Part shown: piece after piece, positions 1 to 4,901 of the stretch | Layout of the letters: each line of letters begins with the position of its first letter | Numbering within the stretch: position 1 is the stretch's first letter | Assembly (NCBI GenBank): GCA_013335845.1 | Contig: JAAXUU010000075.1 | Coordinates: 1-6,646 of the forward strand | Reading direction: 5' to 3' | DNA length: 6,646 nucleotides | From: Actinomycetota bacterium | GTDB lineage: Bacteria; Actinomycetota; Coriobacteriia; Coriobacteriales; RUG844 | Notes under the pieces: generated by a model | Database searches by the model: none | Told to the model about the DNA's origin: nothing | Seen by the model: the letters and a program-made list of their open reading frames with translations, nothing else | Translations under genes and position numbers: made by a program

Positions 1-3
1 AAA

Positions 4-35
4 ACGCCGCGCAAATCTTACGATTCACGCGGCGT
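4..35. repeat. GC-rich inverted repeat near the window edge
   Basis: An 8-bp perfect inverted repeat, ACGCCGCG at 4-11 and CGCGGCGT at 28-35, encloses a 16-base loop. On the + strand it is not followed by a T run. On the - strand the second arm runs into TTT at the window edge, so it could be a terminator for a leftward transcript or part of the 3' tail of a gene upstream of the window. The large loop makes it a weaker terminator candidate than the hairpin at 141-168. The pairing is certain; the role is not. Confidence 0.4.
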
Positions 36-140
36 AACATTACACACGGCATATGTGGATACTCCTGTTATTGCAGGTAAAATACGGTTTTTTTGAATGG
101 TCCGTATACAATTCGAATAGTGACTTCGAAAGTCCTCACA

Positions 141-168
141 ATGCCGGATACAGCTATCCGGTATTTTT
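141..168 (+). terminator. Rho-independent terminator of the upstream transcript
   Basis: The arms ATGCCGGATA (141-150) and TATCCGGTAT (155-164) pair over 10 bp, with one G-T wobble, around a CAGC tetraloop. The second arm runs directly into a T tract ending at 168. This is the classic intrinsic terminator layout for + strand transcription. It should end the transcript of the gene before the window and separate it from rny, which starts 58 bases later. On the opposite strand the hairpin is not followed by T residues, so it looks one-directional. Confidence 0.85.
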
Positions 169-172
169 ATGC

Positions 173-200
173 ATGAATACGCTGTATCGCCCTATATGAT
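173..200 (+). promoter_or_regulatory. possible rny promoter
   Basis: TATGAT at 195-200 matches the sigma-70 -10 consensus at five of six positions. It is preceded at 16 bases by ATGAAT (173-178), a poor -35 matching at three of six. It lies between the terminator at 141-168 and the rny start, where a promoter is needed if rny is transcribed independently. The predicted start near 207 would leave a leader of about 20 bases holding the ribosome binding site. The weak -35 keeps confidence low. Confidence 0.4.
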
Positions 201-226
201 GATTAATTATTTGGAAGGAAGGGCGA

Positions 227-1759
227 ATGGACGCAATTATCTGGATCGTCGTCGGTCTTGTTTTTGGCCTCGCCTTCGGTTTTGTAGTTTCTCGTTACAT
301 TATGAATGACCGTGTTAAGCGTGCTGCAGATGATGCAGACCGTTTGGTCAAAGACGCAGAAAAGCAAGCTGAAGCAACCCGCAAAGAGGCAATGTTAGAG
401 GCAAAAGACAAAATCTATGAAATGAAACAGGAAGCCGAGAAAGAAGCACGCGAAAGACATCGCGAAGTAAAGGATCTCGAAACTCGCATATTGCAACGTG
501 AGGAAATCGTAGATAGACGTGTCGAATCACTTGATTCCAGGGAACACCAGTTGTCTTCTCGCGCGGGACAGGTTGAAAGAAGAAGCAAGGAACTCGAGTC
601 TGCAATGGAGGAAGCTCAGGCTAGACTCGAACAACTCGCGTCTATGACGTCTGACGATGCACGGCAGGAACTACTCGCTCGAGTCAAAGGTGATGTCGTC
701 CGCGAATCTGCGGCTATCATCCGCGAATCGGAAGCAGCGACAAAAGCAGAATGTGACAAGAAATCACGGGAGATCTTGAGCTTGGCCATCCAGCGCGTCG
801 CTGCCGATCACACGGCAGAGTCCACGGTTTCAACCGTACATATCCCCTCTGACGAGCTCAAGGGACGCATCATCGGGCGCGAAGGTAGGAACATCCGCAC
901 GTTCGAGCAGCTTACCGGCATCGACCTCATCATCGACGATACTCCTGAGTGTGTGACGATATCGAGTTTCGACCCGGTACGCCGTGAAATCGGTCGTATC
1001 ACGTTGGAGAACCTAATCACCGATGGTCGTATACATCCTGCCCGTATCGAGGAGATGTTCAATAAAGCGACCGCTCTCGTTGAGCAGCAGATACAAGATG
1101 CCGGCGAACAAGCGGCATTCGACGCCGGGGTCCACGATCTTCACCATGAATTGATCAAGACACTCGGTCGTTTGAAGTTTCGAACCTCGTACGGCCAAAA
1201 TGTTCTCAAACACTCTTTGGAAGTCTCCGCTCTAGCCGGAGTAATGGCGAGCGAATTGGGACTTGATCCGACTCAGGCTAAGCGTGCCGGCCTCCTGCAT
1301 GACCTTGGAAAAGCCGTCGACCATGAAATCGACGGACCTCATGCTGTCATCGGTGCCGATCTTGCACGACGCATGAACGAAAGCCCCGCTATCGTCCATG
1401 CAATCGAAGCACACCATGCAGATGTCGAACCGAGCACCATCGTCGCTGTCTTAGTACAAGCAGCCGATGCGGTATCCGCCGCCCGCCCCGGCGCACGTCG
1501 TGAAACCCTTGAAAGCTACATAAAGCGACTCGAGAAGCTCGAGACGATTGCGAATTCCCACAAGGGTGTGGAACGCACATATGCTATGCAAGCGGGTCGT
1601 GAAGTGCGTGTCATGGTAGAACCACATGAGATCAGTGATGCAGACGCTATCGTCCTCGCGCGCGATATCGCGCAGCAGATCGAAGACGAGATGGAGTACC
1701 CTGGACAGATCAAGGTTCTCGTCATTCGCGAGAGTCGTTCGGTAGACTACGCTAAGTAG
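227..1759 (+). CDS. rny: Ribonuclease Y (membrane-anchored endoribonuclease)
   Basis: RNase Y starts mRNA decay by endonucleolytic cuts and is anchored to the inner face of the membrane. The 510-residue length is normal for the family, and the parts come in the expected order. Residues 3-25 form one hydrophobic transmembrane helix. Residues about 28-190 are a charged Glu/Lys/Arg-rich coiled coil. A KH RNA-binding domain at about 205-270 carries the GxxG loop GREG (217-220). An HD metal-dependent phosphohydrolase domain has H329, H358-D359 and D414 as likely metal ligands, and the family-specific C-terminal region follows. The ATG has a strong ribosome binding site, AAGGAAGGG at 215-223. It follows a terminator and heads a two-gene unit with the ATPase. 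Identification is secure; nothing is missing. Confidence 0.98.
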   Translation: MDAIIWIVVGLVFGLAFGFVVSRYIMNDRVKRAADDADRLVKDAEKQAEATRKEAMLEAKDKIYEMKQEAEKEARERHREVKDLETRILQREEIVDRRVESLDSREHQLSSRAGQVERRSKELESAMEEAQARLEQLASMTSDDARQELLARVKGDVVRESAAIIRESEAATKAECDKKSREILSLAIQRVAADHTAESTVSTVHIPSDELKGRIIGREGRNIRTFEQLTGIDLIIDDTPECVTISSFDPVRREIGRITLENLITDGRIHPARIEEMFNKATALVEQQIQDAGEQAAFDAGVHDLHHELIKTLGRLKFRTSYGQNVLKHSLEVSALAGVMASELGLDPTQAKRAGLLHDLGKAVDHEIDGPHAVIGADLARRMNESPAIVHAIEAHHADVEPSTIVAVLVQAADAVSAARPGARRETLESYIKRLEKLETIANSHKGVERTYAMQAGREVRVMVEPHEISDADAIVLARDIAQQIEDEMEYPGQIKVLVIRESRSVDYAK

Positions 1760-1764
1760 GATGA

Positions 1765-2838
1765 ATGCCCGATAAAAGCCTCATAGACTTTATCTCGGCG
1801 GTTTCAGGCGAGGAGCATCTCAAGGTTGAAGAAAACCTTGGTAACGGCTACGTGCGTCTTAGAACCGCCGAGGCTGAACGTCGCCAAGCGAAACACGATA
1901 TCCGATCGGTTGAAGATATCGTCGTGGAAATGCTTCGTAATGCCCGTGATGCGGGCGCCAGTAAGATTTTCCTCGCAACTACCAAGGAGGAGAACACACG
2001 GTTCCTCACATTCATCGATAACGGGAGCGGTATCCCTGCGAACATGCAGAAACTCATCTTCGAGCCGCGTGTCACTTCGAAGCTCGAGAGCATGGTCATG
2101 GACCGATGGGGGGTACATGGTCGAGGGATGGCCCTCTACTCTATCAAGGAGAATTCCCGTATCGCTCGCGTCACCACATCCAAAGAGGGCCTCGGTAGCG
2201 CCCTTTATATAAATGTCGACGTTGAGACACTACCCGAGAAAACAGATCAGTCGACCTACCCCGTCTTAATGCGGAACGAAGATGGGACGCAGCGCATCGG
2301 ACGTGGACCTCATAATATCATTCGTCACGTTTTGGAATTCGCGTTGGAATGCCGTGACGTCGATGTCTATCTCGGGAGTCCAACTGAGGTTGTCGGAACT
2401 CTTTGCCATCTTGGCCACCTCTCTCTCAACGAGCAGGACCTACTTTTCTGCGATGACCTCGATGAGCTGCCCGTCTATCTGCGCCCTTCAGCATGCGGTG
2501 ACGCAACAGAACTCGTCGAAATGTGCGAACGTCTTGGACTGATGATATCAGAGCGAACGGCGCATCGTATCCTCGCCGGCGAGATCAACCCTTTGAGACC
2601 TCCGCTTAATAAACTTGTGCCGATAGCCTCTGAACCCGGTGAAACGGTCATCGATGTGTTCAAAGATAGACGGGGTCTGAAAATCGCCGGGGATGACCTC
2701 GATGCCTTCGGCAGATCCCTCGAAAGCGCTTTCGAGGAACTTGCCCGAACCTATTATCTTTCGTTGAAAGACACACCGAAGATAACGGTCTCAAAAGACT
2801 GCATCCGCGTGAAGTTCGATATCGAGAAGGACGTCTAG
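1765..2838 (+). CDS. GHKL-fold ATP-binding protein of unknown function, coupled to rny
   Basis: I do not recognise a named family. The N-terminal part is a GHKL (Gyrase/Hsp90/histidine kinase/MutL) ATP-binding domain. It has the N box with E55 and N59 in EMLRNARDAGA, the DNGSGIP motif with D85 (85-91), and the Gly-rich lid GVHGRGMA (116-123). All residues expected for Mg-ATP binding are present, and E55 could be the general base, as in MutL and Hsp90. Residues about 170-357 form a soluble second region with GRGPHN (179-184) and six cysteines (196, 214, 229, 244, 254, 346). I see no histidine-kinase phosphoacceptor box, transmembrane helix or MutL endonuclease motif. The ATG lies 5 bases after the rny stop, and an AGGA (1758-1761) overlaps that stop, which suggests translational coupling. 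It ends tail to tail with the DJ-1-like gene. Domain call high, function unknown. Confidence 0.88.
   Translation: MPDKSLIDFISAVSGEEHLKVEENLGNGYVRLRTAEAERRQAKHDIRSVEDIVVEMLRNARDAGASKIFLATTKEENTRFLTFIDNGSGIPANMQKLIFEPRVTSKLESMVMDRWGVHGRGMALYSIKENSRIARVTTSKEGLGSALYINVDVETLPEKTDQSTYPVLMRNEDGTQRIGRGPHNIIRHVLEFALECRDVDVYLGSPTEVVGTLCHLGHLSLNEQDLLFCDDLDELPVYLRPSACGDATELVEMCERLGLMISERTAHRILAGEINPLRPPLNKLVPIASEPGETVIDVFKDRRGLKIAGDDLDAFGRSLESAFEELARTYYLSLKDTPKITVSKDCIRVKFDIEKDV
2718..2737. repeat. perfect 20-bp palindrome inside the ATPase gene
   Basis: The left arm CCTCGAAAGC (2718-2727) is followed without a gap by its exact reverse complement (2728-2737). It sits in codons for SLESAFEEL of the ATPase, about 100 bases before its stop. 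The palindrome is certain. Whether it is a protein-binding site, a hairpin acting on the convergent transcripts or a codon coincidence cannot be told from one sequence. Confidence 0.7.
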
Positions 2839-3380
2839 GATTTAAGGGCGTCTACAAGTTCCTGCCCGAATTCCGTCGCTGCCTCGGGTCCGCATGCGGT
2901 CACTATGGTTGCACCTGTTCCGACGACGGGAGCCACCGTAACACGGTTGCCGGTCCATTTCACCCCATTGCTTATCAATGCCATCTGTTCACTGGGGAAG
3001 GATGTGGCAGGAAGACCGCTTAAGACCCCTGCGTTGGACAATATGGTAGGGGCGACACATATCGCTCCTACTACTTTACCTTGTCCTACGGCCCGCCTCG
3101 CGAGCTCTAGTGCATCTTCGTCATCGAAGAACACCTCGGCGCCACCGCCACCGATAAAGGCGACGATATCCCAATCCCCATCCAGAGCATCCTCTAATGA
3201 TAGTTCCGCAATCGCTGAAAGACCGAAACGACCCACGCATGGACCGGAGCTCGAACTCGCCGTCGTGACCTCGATACCGGCATCTTGCAGGACTTTTTTC
3301 GGTTCCGCGTATTCTTCGTCACGGAAGCGAGACGGTGCTATAACGAGAACGGCTTTCTTTATAGTTTCCGAAGAGGACAT
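2835..3380 (-). CDS. DJ-1/PfpI family protein (class I glutamine amidotransferase-like fold)
   Basis: This 181-residue protein has the flavodoxin-like DJ-1/PfpI architecture. A first beta strand (KKAVLVIAP) leads to FRDEEY with a conserved acidic residue (E23). An IGGGG turn lies at 76-80. The nucleophile elbow GAICVAP carries C108, the expected reactive cysteine. The residue after the cysteine is V109, not the His of PfpI proteases, so a peptidase role is less likely. Members of the superfamily include stress proteins, glyoxalase or deglycase-like enzymes and chaperones, and the sequence alone does not choose among them. The ATG has an excellent ribosome binding site (AAAGGAG, 5-base spacing, about 3386-3392 on the reverse strand). 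It is a lone gene facing against both neighbouring operons, which suggests its own promoter and insertion between rny-ATPase and spoVS. No signal peptide. Confidence 0.9.
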   Translation of the reverse strand: MSSSETIKKAVLVIAPSRFRDEEYAEPKKVLQDAGIEVTTASSSSGPCVGRFGLSAIAELSLEDALDGDWDIVAFIGGGGAEVFFDDEDALELARRAVGQGKVVGAICVAPTILSNAGVLSGLPATSFPSEQMALISNGVKWTGNRVTVAPVVGTGATIVTACGPEAATEFGQELVDALKS

Positions 3381-3567
3381 GATATCTCCTTTATACGAAG
3401 TTTAGGCGTGCATATAACTTGCTTGCATAGTACTTCACCTACCATATAACAATACCCGATTTGTTCGCGGACGGGAGGCGAAATCAGAAATCGCAAGGAA
3501 AACATAGAGACATTTTACTCAGGATAGGTCGTTTGATGCCCCTAAAGCGGGAAAATTTGTGTGGATA

Positions 3568-3590
3568 CGTGCTGCGACTCCCCGCAGACG
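3568..3590 (+). other. hairpin with a T-rich tail upstream of the spoVS promoter
   Basis: CTGCG (3572-3576) pairs with CGCAG (3583-3587) around a 6-base loop. The stem extends by three more pairs, CGT (3568-3570) with ACG (3588-3590), across one bulged G. A T-rich stretch (ATTTTCTTT) begins four bases further on. It could be a weak rightward terminator that insulates the spoVS promoter, but the gap before the T tract and the lack of an obvious gene to terminate leave this open. Confidence 0.35.
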
Positions 3591-3601
3591 AGCTATTTTC
3601 T

Positions 3602-3629
3602 TTGAATAAAGTTATGCAAGTTGTATAAT
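3602..3629 (+). promoter_or_regulatory. sigma-70 type promoter of the spoVS-PHP-miaB-miaA operon
   Basis: TTGAAT (3602-3607, four of six against TTGACA) is followed after 16 bases by a perfect TATAAT (3624-3629). Transcription should start near 3636, giving a leader of about 88 bases before spoVS. No terminator follows within the closely packed genes downstream, so this is the likely main promoter for spoVS, the PHP gene, miaB and miaA. It looks like a housekeeping promoter, unlike the sigma-H promoter reported for Bacillus spoVS. Confidence 0.75.
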
Positions 3630-3640
3630 CCCTATTGCAT
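3614..3640. promoter_or_regulatory. operator-like inverted repeat centred on the spoVS -10 box
   Basis: ATGCAA (3614-3619) and TTGCAT (3635-3640) are perfect inverted copies separated by 15 bases, and the symmetry centre (3627) falls within TATAAT. Further TTGCAT copies lie at 3423-3428 and 3666-3671. A dimeric regulator bound here would block RNA polymerase. The arrangement is visible; the existence of a regulator is inference, and a six-base arm can arise by chance. Confidence 0.35.
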
Positions 3641-3645
3641 GTATA

Positions 3646-3675
3646 CGAGAGCACTGTCCTGCGGCTTGCATCTCG
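3646..3675 (+). other. stem-loop in the spoVS 5' leader
   Basis: CGAGAGCA (3646-3653) can pair with TGC-A-TCTCG (3667-3675), giving 8 bp with a single bulged A and a 13-base loop. It lies within the predicted 5' untranslated leader, about 50 bases before the spoVS start codon, and does not cover the ribosome binding region. There is no T run after it, so it is not a terminator. It might stabilise the mRNA or be cut by an RNase. Confidence 0.35.
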
Positions 3676-3723
3676 ACAAAGCATATTCGAGGCTCTTAAC
3701 ATACTATTAGAAAGCAGGCCGAG

Positions 3724-4062
3724 ATGGATTTTCTGAAAGTCTCAAGCAAGTCTTCTCCTTCGTCGGTAGCCGGTGCTATCGCCGGTATGATCAAGGATGG
3801 GGTTCCTGTTGAGATTCAATCAGTTGGAGCCGGTGCTGTGAACCAAGCCGTCAAGGGTATCGCTATTTCTCGCGGTTTCCTATCGCCGGTCGGTATCGAG
3901 ATCGTCTGTATACCCTCATTCGCCGACATCGTGATAGATGGTGAGAGTAGGACCGCGATACGGTTCTCCGTTCTGCCTCGAAACAATCATGCGAACGATG
4001 TAAGCTATTCTGTGCCGAATGAAGAACGCGTCGCCGAGGCAACTGCGGAATTCTCAGAATAG
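3724..4062 (+). CDS. spoVS: Stage V sporulation protein S (SpoVS), Alba-like
   Basis: SpoVS is a small protein with an Alba-superfamily fold, thought to bind nucleic acid. In Bacillus it affects septation and spore coat and core development, and it also occurs in non-sporing lineages. Residues 1-86 match the whole family closely: MDFLKVSSKSSPSSVAGA at the start, then the IQSVGAGAVNQAVKGIAISR block, VCIPSFADI and IDGESRTAIRFSV. Bacillus SpoVS stops at about 86 residues; this protein has a further 26-residue, acidic, low-complexity tail (87-112). The ATG at 3724 gives the canonical N terminus, though its ribosome binding site is modest (AAGCAGG). It is the first gene of its operon, 17 bases before the PHP gene. 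Presence here does not prove sporulation. Confidence 0.95.
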   Translation: MDFLKVSSKSSPSSVAGAIAGMIKDGVPVEIQSVGAGAVNQAVKGIAISRGFLSPVGIEIVCIPSFADIVIDGESRTAIRFSVLPRNNHANDVSYSVPNEERVAEATAEFSE

Positions 4063-4079
4063 GTAGAACGCCGATTTCC

Positions 4080-4901
4080 ATGCGTGCGGATTTACATGTG
4101 CATACGTCTGCATCGGACGGAACGAAGTCTCCCAGCGAAACGATCGACGCCGCGCTCGCTTTGGGCATCACCCATCTCGCGATAACCGATCATGACACGA
4201 TGGATGGCTACAGGGAGGCGCGTACATACCTCGACGAGCATCCCGGCTACGCACGTAGACTTACGCTTATCAGCGGTATCGAAGTGTCAAGCCAGTATGC
4301 CGGCATGGATGTCCATATCCTTGGATATTTCATCGAAGGAAGTGCCCCTGAGCTGTTCTCAGCGCTGGAAGGTGCTCGCAAACGCCGAGCTGATCGCGCC
4401 CTGAGTATCGCACGGGCATTGCAAGCCGACGGATACCCGATTACACCGGAAGAACTGCTTGCCTCCGGCAAAACCGTTAACCGTGCCGCCATCGCCCGTA
4501 GTCTAGTGGAGGCCGGTGCTATCGCCACAAGCGGTGAAGCCTTTGCTACCCTTATCGGGCGTGGCTGTCCGTACTATATCGAACGTAGTGATCTCCTTCC
4601 GAGCGAGGCTATCCGCTTGATACTTCGCAGTGGGGGAGTTCCCGTTCTCGCACATCCATGGCTCTGTAAAGCGATGATACGTATCGAGCCACTCACCGAA
4701 GAAGGTCTTATGGGGGTGGAGGCATATCATGCTACGAACCCACCTCAAGTCGCCACCGTTCTGGAAGCATATGCAAGCTCACTTGGTTTGTTGATAACGG
4801 GTGGTTCTGATTGGCACGGTGATACGATTCATTCCGCAATGCTCGGTAGTGTCGATTACCCCGATAGATGTTTGGAGAAGTTCCTTGCAGTTCGTCCATG
4901 A
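4080..4901 (+). CDS. PHP-domain phosphoesterase, RnmAM/YciV/TrpH-like
   Basis: This 273-residue PHP protein (COG0613 type) has the full set of trinuclear-metal motifs. HVH is at 6-8, with SDG following. ITDHDT supplies D37, H38 and D39. GIEVS supplies E68, and H79 follows. AHPWL supplies H192, and GSDWHGD supplies D244 and H246. An inserted helical part (about 95-165) contains VNRAAIAR-LVEAG, typical of this subfamily. Relatives in E. coli (YciV/RnmAM, about 290 residues) and Chromobacterium hydrolyse nucleoside 3',5'-bisphosphates and trim RNA 5' ends as 5'-3' exonucleases, so a role in RNA turnover is likely. The ATG opens directly on the first motif, but its ribosome binding site is weak (AGG 17 bases upstream), so translation may depend on coupling to spoVS. 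Its end overlaps the miaB start. Confidence 0.93.
   Translation: MRADLHVHTSASDGTKSPSETIDAALALGITHLAITDHDTMDGYREARTYLDEHPGYARRLTLISGIEVSSQYAGMDVHILGYFIEGSAPELFSALEGARKRRADRALSIARALQADGYPITPEELLASGKTVNRAAIARSLVEAGAIATSGEAFATLIGRGCPYYIERSDLLPSEAIRLILRSGGVPVLAHPWLCKAMIRIEPLTEEGLMGVEAYHATNPPQVATVLEAYASSLGLLITGGSDWHGDTIHSAMLGSVDYPDRCLEKFLAVRP
4873..4880 (+). promoter_or_regulatory. ribosome binding site deciding the miaB start (TTG at 4885)
   Basis: TGGAGAAG, inside the last codons of the PHP gene, lies 4-7 bases before an in-frame TTG at 4885. No in-frame ATG exists before the conserved FGCQMN motif; the ATG at 4898 is in another frame. The far upstream GTG at 4801 would overlap the PHP gene by about 100 bases and add 28 residues not expected in MiaB. 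Confidence 0.65.

Larger units (their letters stand above)
3381..3723. other. divergent intergenic region between the DJ-1-like gene and spoVS
   Basis: These 343 bases separate two divergent genes. The left end holds the DJ-1-like ribosome binding site; I find no convincing promoter for that gene, though AT-rich stretches at 3411-3450 would fit. The right half carries the spoVS promoter and leader. Between them are a short + strand frame with a Shine-Dalgarno-like AGGATAGG (start 3536, 30 codons, stop 3626-3628), a hairpin (3568-3590) and a weak promoter-like pair TTGCAT (3423-3428) and TATAAC (3445-3450) spaced by 16. The word TTGCAT or its complement occurs four times here. No tRNA or riboswitch class I know is recognisable. 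Confidence 0.6.

Noticed and set aside
1..52. Leftward start codon at 52 with a CAGGAG nine bases upstream, open to the window edge
   Set aside because: Only 17 codons are visible, they cross the GC-rich hairpin at 4-35, no good leftward promoter is seen, and the rightward terminator at 141-168 suggests a rightward gene upstream. Needs sequence before base 1.
1..96. Tail of an upstream rightward gene (possible recX) ending at stops at 35-37, 78-80 or 94-96
   Set aside because: None of the three frames gives a recognisable C terminus, so no partial gene is called.
1529..1543. Two CTCGAG sites three bases apart in rny
   Set aside because: Explained by the Leu-Glu repeat RLEKLE in the protein; no regulatory context.
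1660..1673. 14-bp palindrome GCGCGATATCGCGC in rny
   Set aside because: About 0.4 such palindromes are expected by chance in this window, and it encodes ordinary RNase Y residues.
2905..3405. 166-codon rightward frame opposite the DJ-1-like gene
   Set aside because: A shadow of the real gene: Ser/Pro/Thr-rich with no motifs, while the leftward frame has a complete DJ-1/PfpI pattern and a strong ribosome binding site.
3484..3702. 72-codon leftward frame between the DJ-1-like gene and spoVS
   Set aside because: It runs antisense through the spoVS promoter, has no ribosome binding site and its composition is not protein-like.
4801..4884. Upstream GTG start for miaB giving 481 residues
   Set aside because: It would overlap about 100 bases of the PHP gene including its last metal motif, and the extra residues do not resemble a MiaB N terminus; the TTG at 4885 has a ribosome binding site.
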